This document shows positions 44,750 to 54,552 of a stretch of 64,000 nt of DNA, in pieces. This DNA comes from Gonocerus acuteangulatus (Eukaryota; Arthropoda; Insecta; Hemiptera; Coreidae), in assembly GCA_946811695.1 (NCBI GenBank), contig OX328131.1, positions 14,906,289-14,970,288 on the forward strand, written 5' to 3'. A program made the position numbers and the translations under genes. Each line of letters begins with the position of its first letter. Within the stretch, counting starts at the first letter, position 1. The notes under the pieces are model-generated. The model did no database searches. It had not been told where the DNA came from and was given only the letters and a program-made list of their open reading frames with translations.

Positions 44750-44900
44750 GCTACTTTAAGAGTAAATATAACTTGTTTTAAAAGTTCAAGACAATAGGTT
44801 TTGGCCAATGGGCCTTTTTCCCTATCGGTCTTTCAAGACATGTAATCAAGAACAAAATAATTATAAAAAATACTGGCTGTATTGTGTAATTTTCGAATAA

Positions 44901-44901
<1 letters not shown>

Positions 44902-44952
<51 letters not shown>
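44902..44952. repeat. (TA)n microsatellite
   Basis: About 25 TA units just before the GTTAGAGA repeat that marks the end of the inserted block. Confidence 0.9.
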
Positions 44953-44957
<5 letters not shown>

Positions 44958-45194
44958 TAGAGATATGGATTTCCAAGATATAGCTTTTCAACTGCCTAGC
45001 GGGGTCCTTCCTAGGGAGGGTTGGCCGACCCATCCAGGTAAGATCGTAAATCAAGACCTTTTAGAAATGTGGGCCCAAAATAATAACAGCTTCTATTTTA
45101 ATCATTCTAAATGAGTCTAGGGATAAGAACGGAACCGCGCTAAGATGACGCAGTTCTTGCGAGTCGGACTTTTTTCTATAGAAAAGCCATCACC

Positions 45195-45232
45195 TTAGTC
45201 ACGAAGCACTCATGGCCACCGGACCTCCTCCA
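45195..45232 (-). mobile_element. SINE S2 head fragment
   Basis: ACTCATGGCCACCGGACCTCC on the plus strand matches the first 25 bp of S2 (compare 49050-49073). Confidence 0.5.
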
Positions 45233-45234
45233 AA

Positions 45235-46107
45235 AAATTGTTATGATTAAAGGAATTACAAGCTGCAAAATAATAAACTTGTAAAACTTTGTAACTCTAA
45301 AACCATCAGAGCCCTTAGAGTGACCTCATCTATCTTTATTACAATAATAATTGAAGGACCAGGAAGGAAAACGATGAATGTCACTAAAAAGTAATTTTGA
45401 GAAAAATGAAAAAAGCAGGTTTCGTGTTCTAAATTTTGTATGTTTGCAATCCTAACCAAGTTTTTTTGGATTATTTTACTCCCACAGGTGTTTGTAATCA
45501 AATAAAATTATTTTTTGGGGTAGTTAAAGGTACAAATACTCTAAATTAAGCAAGCAAGCTTCGAAAAATGTGTGTATTTTGAAAAAAAAAAAATATATTG
45601 GACAAATCAAGAGAACTTTTCATTACAAAAAATTTAAAATAGTACTTTTTCTTCAGATAACACATTGTTATATGTTTAGCTTCAGGTATGTATCTTTGAC
45701 GTTATTTTTAGTGGCAGATGTTCCTGGGAAGTTTTCATAGAATGTTTTTGAAGCTGGTTTAATCAAAAACTGTTTAAGGCGTTGCGATTCATTCAACTTG
45801 GCTTCAGGAATTGGAACTGGCCCACTGTAAAGATTTTTAAGAGTCCCCTCTTGGTCACACTTGCTACGCGTATCTTTCTTGGTGTAACAAAAGGAAATAT
45901 TGAAATCATTGTTGAAAATTGACACGAAAGTATCATAATGTACAGTGCTTTTAGGGTTCTTCTAATTGTTTTTCCTCCGTAAGATTTTTCAGGCTGATAA
46001 TACTCTTCTAAGGCTAGTAGATGGCACAGAAATCCACATTTCGTAAAGAAAGTGGCATTCATCATTTTTCCCCTAAGCCCTTCAATTGTATTTAGCGTAT
46101 GTATTAC
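45235..46107. other. Gene B intron 3 start, no separate gene
   Basis: The open frame of exon 3 continues past its donor to 45793 by chance. The sequence beyond the donor has no family resemblance and diverges from gene A. I treat it as intron. Confidence 0.5.
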
Positions 46108-46296
46108 CTTTATTCCTAGAGCTTTACAGAGAGGTTTTCTACACTCTAGTAGCCTCTGTCCGATTTTGTAGCCGTGGTAGTCTTTGTGAACGGACAGACC
46201 ATAACTTGAGAGGCAGCTGTCAGATCCATATTTCTCGAACATGTTAGCTTTGCCATCAACGTCATAAACTTTTTCCAACATTGTGCCTTTAACTAC
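46108..46296 (-). CDS. Gene B exon 3
   Basis: 189 bp, acceptor TTATTTAAG, donor GTAATA. It encodes VVKGTMLEKVYDVDGKANMF, then YGLSVHKDYHGYKIGQRLLE and CRKPLCKALGIK. The GNAT core is nearly identical to gene A, while the N-terminal third of the exon has diverged and is three codons shorter. Confidence 0.85.
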
Positions 46297-46654
46297 CTTA
46301 AATAATAATTATTTATTAGACGTGTAATCGACAAAGTCAAATTAGCCACTTTTAATTATTATTGTAGAGAGATAGTTAACCATAAAACAAGATTAAGTAA
46401 GGCCATATTTCCACAAACAGATTCCAAAAAATGAGACCACATAGCTATTCCAGCTCAAATCTATTTGGCCATCCATCTCAACCACTTCTAGGCTTGTGGT
46501 GATTCTTCTTTATGTCATAATTAAACATTTTCCCTAAATCAGAAATTGTAAAAACTTGCTCTACAATAGTTAGTTTGTGTTATATCATCCTTGCAGGAAT
46601 ATATTTAGCTTTGATATTAACCCTTTTCCAATTGCTGACTGCCGTAGCAGTCAA

Positions 46655-46880
46655 GGGGCACTGAGCCCGTAGAGTGATTGACTGGTCCAGCTGTCGAGAG
46701 GCGGCAGGCTCCCAATATGGCTGACTTGTATAGCTAAACGCCACTTGATCCTCGTTTATTAGATGTTATGATATGATTGAAAAAAAGCCCAAGGATGGCT
46801 AAAAACTCAGATCCCATGAGTTTTAAGGTCTTAACACTCTGTGACTAGGATTACGTTGAATTCCTCACTGAGGGTGGTGT
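46655..46880 (+). mobile_element. Degenerate tRNA-SINE-like sequence
   Basis: TTAAGGTCTTAACACTCTGT, TTGAATTCCTCACTGAGGGT and a T10 run line up loosely with S2 (TTAACACTCC..., GTTCGATTCCCACTAGGGGT). Weakly supported. Confidence 0.35.
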
Positions 46881-46893
46881 TTTTTTTTTAAAG

Positions 46894-46951
<58 letters not shown>

Positions 46952-46954
46952 ATG

Positions 46955-47545
46955 GTAATACGGTCGGTTTTTGTGGGTGATATTCCGCAGAAATCACATA
47001 CTGCTTCATCAGACCATTGTCCATGTTTTTAACTTTTTTTGTTTGTTATTTTATAATAACCTTTATCATATTAAACTTATTTTTACACATCACACTAGTA
47101 TTTCTAAAGTGAAACAAATCAAAAATTGGTTTTATTCACACCGTCATAGTTATGACTGTGAAAGACATAGTCAATATCTCTTTATCACCCATCAAAACTG
47201 TATGTACCTTGCTTCAAAGCTTGTACAACAGAGGGCACTCGTGTCATCTTTCCTGTCTAAGTCATAAGGCCCATACATAAGCAAAAGTGACACATTTTAA
47301 GTTGAGTCTTATTTTGAGTTGTGTCACTTTAGAAATACTTGTGCGATATGGCGCTTTACAGATGTATATTCTTATATCGGCACCTCTCGACACTGTGTGG
47401 AGCCGATGGGACTGTTTTGACGCTTTTCTTCGTCTTCCTGTGGTGCAAAGAAAAAAAAAAAACTTAAAAATATGGACAACAGCAGAATGTGATTTCTGCG
47501 AAATATCACCCACAAAAACCGACTGCTGGAGAATGCCATATTAAC
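46955..47545. mobile_element. Foldback element between two (TA)n tracts
   Basis: The left arm (GGTCGGTTTTTGTGGGTGAT...CATTGTCCAT) is inverted at about 47468-47525 with good identity. (TA)n tracts at 46897-46950 and 47583-47653 flank it. A segment TGTCACTTTAGAAATACTTG is shared with the 5S-derived repeat at 8.6 kb. No transposase. Confidence 0.75.
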
Positions 47546-47579
47546 ATCAGTAATTCTCCTCAGCGTAATTCTCCTAAAA

Positions 47580-47656
<77 letters not shown>

Positions 47657-47668
47657 AATATATCATAC

Positions 47669-47838
47669 CTCTGGTTTTCCACTGTCCTTGTGAGATACAA
47701 AGGTGACATTTGCCCCAACGATTCTATCCTCCTCTGATTCAGATCCTTCTCGGATAGCTACTAGTGCAGCTCCTGCTTCTATGAACTCCTTCCAGAGCTC
47801 TCGAACACATTGAATGGATGGTGGGTCCTCGTGCAACC
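47669..47838 (-). CDS. Gene B exon 2
   Basis: 170 bp, acceptor CGTGTAAG, donor GTATGA. It encodes LHEDPPSIQCVRELWKEFIE, AGAALVAIREGSESEEDRIV and GANVTFVSHKDSGKPE, fully open and co-linear with gene A exon 2. Confidence 0.85.
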
Positions 47839-47839
47839 C

Positions 47840-48900
47840 TTACACGATAAATGGTCGAAATTCAGTTCACCATACAACAAAAGATTCTTGGGAGGAAAAG
47901 TAAATTCATATAATACCCCAATTTATTTTTTAAGAAGGTAGTTTAATTTTAATTCAAAATTTCAATTCAAAATTCCTACTACATATAACATTTGCTTTCC
48001 TAAATGATGTTATGACTTTTGAAGCTATAAGTAGAGAATACATTTAATGAACTTAATGTTACTTTACATATATTAGTAACAAATATATTTTTTGTTATTG
48101 ACATTTATACCAGTTCCAGGTCTGGTATATCTAGTGTTAATAAAACTACATTTTTAAAATAAATAATGTGTATCAATGAATGAATGAAAAAATACCTTCT
48201 TCTGGGACTTTGTCCCTTAAGAATAACAAACAAATATTTATGGTTGAATATACACATTTAACAAAAATATTACTATTCGTAAAGAAGAAACAAAAACAGA
48301 AAGAACAAATTTAATTATTATTATTAGGTAGGAATGGTTCACATGGATCTGGATTTGAATTATGAAAGAAAGAAATGTAAGGTATTTTTAATAATGGAAT
48401 TAGGTTTATTCTAGATGTTAAAATAAAATTATTATATTATATAATAATAATTTTAAGGATGACAGTTGGTTTCGAATATTAGGGCCAGGATGACAAAGAC
48501 CAATTTTACAAATTGTAAAATAAGGACAGCTATTATGAGGTAAATTAATTTAATTTATTTTAAGTAATTATTTATTTACAAGGGGTTAAATAATTGTATT
48601 TTAATGGTAAATTTAAGGAGTCAATCAGATGTGCAACTCTTCAATTTTCTTCTAGATTGAAAACGGTAAAATAGCCGAAACATTTAATGTAACGGAGGAG
48701 AGAAAAATATAGATTGGTTTGAGGGCAAGATCAATTAAAATGTGAGGTAATTAATAATTACCTCAGATTTTTGGTGGTAAACAAATTTAATAAGAGAAAT
48801 ATTATTATTTATTTATTTTAATTTTAACATCCATTATAATTAACTGATAATTTTAGGATGGGTTATGTTACAGGTCCCCACCCTTTTCTAGCAAGGATAG
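47840..48900. other. Gene B intron 1, AT-rich, no gene
   Basis: A degenerate GCCGAAAC motif occurs at about 48678 (AGCCGAAACATTTAATG). Otherwise nothing is recognised. Confidence 0.35.
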
Positions 48901-48904
48901 GGCT

Positions 48905-48908
48905 GAAA

Positions 48909-48983
<75 letters not shown>

Positions 48984-49073
48984 AGCCTCCACCCCTAGTG
49001 GGAATCGAACCCACGACCCTTGGCATGGAGTGTTAAGTGCTCACGTCTTAACACTCACGGCCACCGGGGCTCC
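48905..49073 (-). mobile_element. tRNA-derived SINE (family S2) with 66-nt poly(A)
   Basis: On the minus strand it starts GGAGCCCCGGTGGCCGTGAG and has a B-box-like GGGTTCGATTCCC. It ends GGGTGGAGGC, then T and A tracts totalling about 75 nt (plus-strand T run 48911-48976). It is truncated to its head and tail. Confidence 0.75.
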
Positions 49074-49111
49074 AAATATTATTACCGAAGTTAAGACATT
49101 AGAACTATGCA

Positions 49112-49990
49112 CTTTATCTTTTTATTAAGAGCCCATTTAGTGGCAACACTCTTATATACCACATGTTATTATGTAGTAGTAGTAGTAGTAGTAAAGTAAA
49201 TTTTATTTTATAAATGTACAAATAATAAGTCCTTGAGAAATTCACAATAAATTTACTTAAGCTTGGATACAATCCATCAGCTAAGCGACAACACATAATA
49301 TAATACACATGATAATAAAATAAAAACAATATGCTTGATTGTAAACAATATAAAAACAAATAAATAAGTAAAACAATAATTGATCCTCCTTATTCCTGAT
49401 AATCAAATTTAAAATTAATTGCCTCTTTAACGTAGTGGTATAGTTTTGAGTAGTCCTGGCCGTTCAAATAGTCTATTGCTTGCGTGTGGGTTAATCTATT
49501 TTTGAAGAATATGTTTAGTCTTATCTCGGAGAGGATTGGGCATACAGCTAGGAAATGGATGATATCTTCGGGTTGTTTCATGTTGCAAAGAGAGCAGAGG
49601 GCACTATCATCAGAACTCCAAGGCTTCCTATTCAGATTCAGGGTTTCTGTTCTGGCTCGCATGATGGTCTTTATCATTTGAAGGCTGTTAGTGTCGTTGA
49701 TATAAGACAGCTGCTTACATTCAAATTTCAAAATTTTGTAGGTGGTGTGGAACTGCGCGTTCGTTAGCCTGTCTTGTAACTTTTGTTTTTCCTGGGAGTC
49801 AATACTACCTACTATGCATTTGACGGTTGCATGTATCTTGTCCAGTGGGGTTGAAAAAAAAGTTTGCGGTTCGAATCCACATGTTATTATGTTGTAATGG
49901 AGGTTACTCTTGTATGCTTTGTTCACTGCTTTAAGATGCTGTGTTCTGTATGTGTGAAGCTTCTCTTACCATGTTTCTCATGGAATGTCA
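49112..49990 (-). pseudogene. LINE (family K) 3' end: C-terminal domain and 3' UTR
   Basis: The frame at 49926-49390 reads TLNLNRKPWSSDDSALCSLC and IIHFLAVCPILSEIRLN. It aligns with the C-terminus of the element at 52507-54096 (C-x2-C...H-x4-C). The 3' UTR shares GATGGATTGTATCCAAGC with that copy, and the tail is a (TAC)n run at about 49175-49192. It is 5'-truncated. Confidence 0.85.
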
Positions 49991-50750
49991 TGGTGTTCAT
50001 TTTCAGTTTTAATAAAGTAATTATTAAGGAACAGTAGTTCAGTATTTAATCCTCAATAACCGAAACCTTAAATAATAAAATAAAATATATCTACATTTTA
50101 ATAAAAAGAAGACAGTGATTTCGGATAGATTGTGGAGTACTGGAGCAGGAAGAGGATGAGTGGGTGGAGCAATAATGAAAATATATACAGAGGGGGATAA
50201 GGATATAATTTAATGCTTCAATATAAATACATAAATAATTAAATAAATATTAAAAAGGGGGGGGCTATAAAAGGAAATGAATAAAAAATAAATGCTCAAA
50301 CAGGAGAAAAACAAAACAACACTTACAAAAAAAAAAAGAAAAAAACGAGTAGAATAAAATTTTAAATCATATCACAAACAAGAAAAACAAGTGTGGACTT
50401 AATTAAATGGAAAAAACAACAACAAAATATACATAACTAGTCTGGTCTTACCTGGTGGTAAAATCTTAAGAAGTGTCTTCCTGGGAGGATAGGAGAAAAT
50501 CAAAGAGCAGGAGCAAAGGGATTTAAATACAGGTAAGGAAGGAGAGTGTCGAATCGAAAGAGGGAGGGAGTTTCAGCAGGAGAAGGCTCGGGAGGTAAAG
50601 GAACGGTCGAAGAAGGCTCTTTTAAGGATAGAGATCGGAGGGGCGGGCAATGTGTTACATTTTCAACTTTTAATGTGTTAAATTTTTTGTGACGTTATGG
50701 TTTGGAATTCAAGCCTTCACCAGGGCTCTAAACAAGGATGTACAGAGTTT
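49990..50750. other. Gene B intron 1, no gene
   Basis: AT- and purine-rich DNA with A and G tracts. Nothing recognised. Confidence 0.35.
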
Positions 50751-50754
50751 ATAG

Positions 50755-51160
50755 TGGGTAGTCCGGAAAATAATACAGGATTTTGATATTCAGATAAAAA
50801 AAAAAAAAAAAATTAAAAAAAAAGTATTTTATAACTTAAATCAAAATAGGCTTCCATACTCTCAATACATTTCCCCCAACGTGTTGGTAACTTTTTAATA
50901 CCGCCTGAATAGAATTCAGAGTTCTTAGAATTTATAAAGTCAATAAACGCATATTCTAATCCCGTTGGATCCATAAATATTTTGTGTTGTAAGTAGTGGT
51001 TCAGTCATCTAAAAAAAATGGTAGTCAGTAGGCGAGAGGTCCGGAGAGTAGGGCGGATGTGGCTAGAAAAGGGACATTTTTGTTTAGGCAAAGAAGGGTA
51101 GCGCAAACTTCATAGTGCTGATTTTTTGGCAGGCGTTTAATGCGAGTGGAACTCAACAGT
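50755..51160 (-). pseudogene. mariner transposase C-terminal remnant
   Basis: The minus strand reads EFYSGGIKKLPTRWGKCIES followed by MEAYFD, the highly conserved end of mariner transposases (FYxxGIxKLxxRWxKCI). The A-rich interruption and surrounding stops show decay. The end GTCCGGAAAATAATACAGG at about 50762 may be its inverted terminus. Confidence 0.75.
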
Positions 51161-51170
51161 CGAGCTTTTT

Positions 51171-51193
51171 AGCACTTTCCTCCAAAGGAAAGT
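51171..51193 (+). mobile_element. HINE-B 5' tip
   Basis: Only the first 23 bp (AGCACTTTCCTCCAAAGGAA...) of HINE-B remain. Confidence 0.65.
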
Positions 51194-51265
51194 ATTTACT
51201 TTTCTAATCGCCTTGAAACAACCAAAAAATAAATACACTTGATGAAAAAATGTAGATTAGATTTA

Positions 51266-51427
51266 TTAACACTTTCATTGCGGGTGTTCTTCCAGAAGGA
51301 CACTAGAGATCTTACCCACGTACGAGTGTCCCTTCGGAAGGACACTCTTCCATTACTTTCCCATTTGATTCAAAAGGCTCGTTATTGGAGGGATTCACTT
51401 TCACAGCTGCCGCAGCGAAAGTGTTAA
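51266..51427. mobile_element. TTAA-flanked MITE (piggyBac-like)
   Basis: TTAACACTTTCATTGCGG at the left and CCGCAGCGAAAGTGTTAA at the right: inverted ends bordered by TTAA, the piggyBac target. Two GAAGGACACT repeats lie inside. 162 bp, non-coding. Confidence 0.7.
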
Positions 51428-51477
51428 TTGTTTTTACTATTTCATACAAAAATAGTCAATAAACATTGAAGACTTAC

Positions 51478-51641
51478 TGAAATGAGAGTGCATTGGTTCT
51501 CATGGGAAGAAGTGTTCCGTCATGTGATCTACTACAGCTGCACAGAGATGTCGAGGAACGGTGGACACTTTATACTTGAGTGGTACTCCATCTCGGAATT
51601 CTTCAAAGGTACCGAGTTCCAGGATTCCAATGCTGCTCATA
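51478..51641 (-). pseudogene. Gene B exon 1 with premature TGA
   Basis: Acceptor TTCATTGCAG, then T-ATG. It reads MSSIGILELGTFEEFRDGVP, LKYKVSTVPRHLCAAVVDHM, TEHFFP, stop, EPMHSHF, with donor GTAAGT. 163 coding bases as in gene A. Confidence 0.85.
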
Positions 51642-51679
51642 CTGCAATGAAGTTATTAGAATTAGTATATGCTGTTATG

Positions 51680-52375
51680 TAATCTAAATAATGATATTCA
51701 TTGGATTGAAAAAAAGCAACATAAATAATATAGCCACACAAAGAAAGTTCAGACCCAGAGAGGAGACCTTGTTTACTATATGTTTTGGGGGTTTTTGAAT
51801 CCAAAAAAACTCCTGCACTTTTTGTTTAAGCCTAACCCCCCCCCCCCCCCAAATCATAATTTAGGATATTTTACACTTAAATATTTTTATTCCTCGTTAA
51901 CCAAAATAAATGACTATTTTCTGTGTACTGCCTTTCAGAGCACAATAATACACATTTTTTGAGACCTCAATGAAGTCGATTGATCCATTTGGAACCAAGT
52001 TACAGCCCTTTAAATATATGACTTTTCTCAACATTTTGCGTTTTTGCTTATATTTCAGTATTGATTACGTTTTCTGACGTAAACAATCTTTGAATTTTTA
52101 TACAAAAATTGACCCAAGGTGATTCTTGAACTGATGCAACCCTTAAAATCTCAAAATACAACCCTTAAAAAATCTCCCCATGATTGATTTGACCAATTTA
52201 TCAGTTGAAGTAAATTAAATAAACATCCTAAAATATGAGTTTTGGGGGGTCAAGCTTAAAAAAAAAAAAAAGTGCCTGGGTTTTTCTGACCCCAGATTCG
52301 GATTCAGCAACCCCAAAAACGTATAGTAAACATGGTCTCCTCTGTGTGTCTGAACTTTTTATTTTATGCGTGACT
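51680..52375. other. Upstream region of gene B, no gene seen
   Basis: It contains a short inverted duplication: GTTCAGACCCAGAGAGGAGACC...CTATATGTTTT near 51748-51785 is mirrored at 52315-52360 (CGTATAGTAAACATGGTCTCCTCTGTG...GAACTTT), with a C14 and an A13 tract inside. It could be a decayed MITE of about 600 bp. Confidence 0.45.
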
Positions 52376-52382
52376 GTGTTAT

Positions 52383-52477
52383 TTATATCTTCATAATAAT
52401 ATTATGAAGATATAAATATCACAGCCAAGACGTTCCAATTAACATTATATTATAATGTTAATAGGAACGTTTTGGGA
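52383..52477. repeat. Two adjacent near-perfect palindromes
   Basis: ATTTATATCTTCATAATA is followed after one base by its complement, and CGTTCCAATTAACATTATA after one base by its complement with one mismatch. They lie 20 bp apart at the 5' edge of the LINE. Confidence 0.85.
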
Positions 52478-52506
52478 AGAGGTTTACATCTGTATGAGAG
52501 CGGTTT

Positions 52507-54096
52507 TTGGAAAACAATATTATCAGTGAATATCAAGCCGGGTTTAGGAAAAATTACTCCACCATTGACAATATATTTAACTTAATTACAATAATTAAAC
52601 TTAAACTACAAAAGAAAAGGAGTAAGGTTTATTGCTTCTTCGTAGACTTCAAAGCTGCCTTCGATTTGCTGAACAGAGGTGCTCTATTTTATAAACTATA
52701 TAGACTAGGATTATCCACTAAGATAGTTAGCCTTCTTGAAAACCTCTACAAGGTTACGGAGTCTGCAGTATGGAACAAGGGTGGCATTACCAGTTTTTTC
52801 AGCACTGATTCTGGAGTAAAGCAAGGCTGCTTATTGTGTCCTCTTTTATTTTCTGCTTATATAAATGATTTGCCTGAGGAGCTCAGCGGAGGAGTGCGAA
52901 TACTAGACTGTCGGGTGCCATGCCTTATGTACGCGGATGACATAGTTCTTCTGAGTGAGGAGAAGACCTCTCTACAGCTCATGATAAATAAACTGGAGGA
53001 TTACTGTCGAACTTGGAACCTGACTATCAATCTGAATAAATCCAAGATAATGATATTTCGGAATGGTGGGAGACCAGCCATGAACAAGGAGTGGAAGCTT
53101 GGTGGCCAACTGATAGAAGTGGTAAACAAATATAAGTATCTTGGAGTTATCCTCACCCCCAAGCTGTCAATGAGCTGCCATTTCGAGGGAAAGGTGCGGG
53201 TAGCAAAGTATGCACTTCATACTGTATGGAATCGCTTTATTGTGAAGCATGAAGTCCCCGCTTCTGCTAAGTTTCAGGTGTTCGATGCAGTCACGCGAGC
53301 AACTCTGTGTTATGGTGCCCAAGTCTGGGGATGGAGGGAATTCGGGGCTGTTGAGGCTGTACAGAGGTCATTTGTGAAGCGGCTCTTCGGGTTGCCAACA
53401 TACACTCCTAATTATGCAATATATCTAGAAACAGGTAGAAGATCTATTTTCCTGCACACATTAAAGCTACATCTAGAGTATATGCTCAGGTTGGTAACAT
53501 TACCGAGACAAAGGCTGCCTGGTAGACTGTTCCGCGAGGTGATAGGGAAGAAGGCCTGGTTATACAAGGAATGGGAACAGCTATTCGCCAGAGCTGGAGA
53601 GAACATGGACAGCTGGACGAGCGGTGACCCTATATTGATGAAGGAAGCAAGTTCCAGGTTATTTCTGTCACTCGCTAATCTGGAGCAGAGGCGATGGACA
53701 GAATCTTGTAAATCTTCTCAGTATCATCTGCTTTATAAATCGTTAGTCCACACTGATGCAGCCGTTTCCTACATGTCAGATGACAGGTCCCTCTATGCAG
53801 TCCGTCTAATCATGAAGGCTAGGACAGAGATGCTGCATCTAAACAGTAGGCCATGGCGAACAGACGGGCGTGGTCACTGCTCCATGTGCAATCTCAAGGA
53901 GGAGGAAGACACTCTGCATTTTCTCGCGAGATGTCCGATAATGAAGGAATTCAGGAGGGCACACTACGAAAAGGGCCTACTCACCCTTGAAGAAGTCAAG
54001 CAGATTCTGAACGGAAACAACTGGGACACCTTATATAAATATTTAAAAAATATATGGAAATATCGACAGTTTTTAATTTTTCAATTTAATTATTGA
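52507..54096 (+). CDS. Non-LTR retrotransposon (family K) reverse transcriptase, 5'-truncated
   Basis: A 529-codon open frame from an element lacking its endonuclease. RT motifs in order: ISEYQAGFRKNYSTIDNIF, CFFVDFKAAFDLLNRGAL, TDSGVKQGCLLCPLLFSAYI, LMYADDIVLLSEEKTSLQ and NKYKYLGVILTPKLSMS. It also has a long thumb and a C-terminal zinc-binding motif CSMCNLKEEEDTLHFLARCP. The frame is intact from its truncation to the stop. A downstream (TA)n (54115-54173) and an AATAAATTTACATTCATTC tail (to about 54470) complete the element. The family resembles the CR1/Jockey assemblage; the exact clade is unresolved. Confidence 0.85.
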   Translation: MENNIISEYQAGFRKNYSTIDNIFNLITIIKLKLQKKRSKVYCFFVDFKAAFDLLNRGALFYKLYRLGLSTKIVSLLENLYKVTESAVWNKGGITSFFSTDSGVKQGCLLCPLLFSAYINDLPEELSGGVRILDCRVPCLMYADDIVLLSEEKTSLQLMINKLEDYCRTWNLTINLNKSKIMIFRNGGRPAMNKEWKLGGQLIEVVNKYKYLGVILTPKLSMSCHFEGKVRVAKYALHTVWNRFIVKHEVPASAKFQVFDAVTRATLCYGAQVWGWREFGAVEAVQRSFVKRLFGLPTYTPNYAIYLETGRRSIFLHTLKLHLEYMLRLVTLPRQRLPGRLFREVIGKKAWLYKEWEQLFARAGENMDSWTSGDPILMKEASSRLFLSLANLEQRRWTESCKSSQYHLLYKSLVHTDAAVSYMSDDRSLYAVRLIMKARTEMLHLNSRPWRTDGRGHCSMCNLKEEEDTLHFLARCPIMKEFRRAHYEKGLLTLEEVKQILNGNNWDTLYKYLKNIWKYRQFLIFQFNY

Positions 54097-54109
54097 TTTA
54101 TAAGTTGTT

Positions 54110-54175
<66 letters not shown>

Positions 54176-54470
54176 TCTCAGTCTATTTTATTATGACTGT
54201 ATTTATTAATTATTATTTCATTTTATGTTTAATTATTTATTTTAATTTTTCTTTTTCTTCTTTTATCCATAGCCATCTTAAGTGGTATCCATAACTTGCA
54301 AAATGCATATTTTTATTTTATGAAATTAAGTTATGTATATAGGTATGCACTCTGGCTGATGGACAATGTCCAAGCCTAAGTAAATTGTTTTATTATTCTC
54401 TTTTTATATTTGTAAATATATATGTACGTATGAAATAATAAATTTACATTCATTCATTCATTCATTCACA
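54097..54470 (+). mobile_element. 3' UTR and (ATTC)n tail of the family K LINE
   Basis: It shares GCTGATGGACAATGTCCAAGC with the copy at 49.2 kb and ends in five CATT repeats. It contains a (TA)n tract at 54115-54173. Confidence 0.75.
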
Positions 54471-54552
54471 TCTGTTTGAGTGCATGGATTAATCCTGTGA
54501 ATGTGTCTAGTGAGAATGTGTGTCAGCAAATAAGATATAAAAGATCACTTAA

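Larger units (their letters stand above)
42033..45174 (+). mobile_element. HINE-A, full ends, interrupted by a hAT element
   Basis: The 5' AGCGCGGTTCC is at 42033 and (TA)n at 42168-42290. The body runs to about 43040 and the 3' part from 44956 to 45174, with GGAACCGCGCT, the hairpin (GCAGTTCTTGC here) and GAGTCGGACTTTT. The interruption at 43041-44955 is flanked by GTTAGAGA on both sides. Confidence 0.8.
46108..51641 (-). pseudogene. Gene B: AANAT-like acetyltransferase, exons 1-3, stop in exon 1
   Basis: Exons 51640-51478, 47838-47669 and 46296-46108 (163, 170 and 189 bp) have the same phases as gene A. The exon 3 donor could splice to exon 4 at 16592-16498 and exon 5 at 9240-9171, giving 687 nt or 228 aa. 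Gene A lies entirely inside that would-be intron. Exon 1 has TGA at 51502-51500 (codon 47) where gene A has AGG (Arg). Either this copy is a pseudogene or the base is a sequence error; the other exons are fully open, so the break is recent. The cofactor loop again reads H-G-Y-K-I-G. Confidence 0.75.

Noticed and set aside
45668..46107. C-terminal extension of the exon 3 frame of gene B
   Set aside because: The frame runs past a good donor. Gene A shows no similar sequence and the composition becomes intronic, so the extension is chance.
48985..49073. Possible tRNA gene on the minus strand
   Set aside because: It has a good B box but is followed by poly(A), and a head fragment is repeated at 45.2 kb, which fits a SINE.
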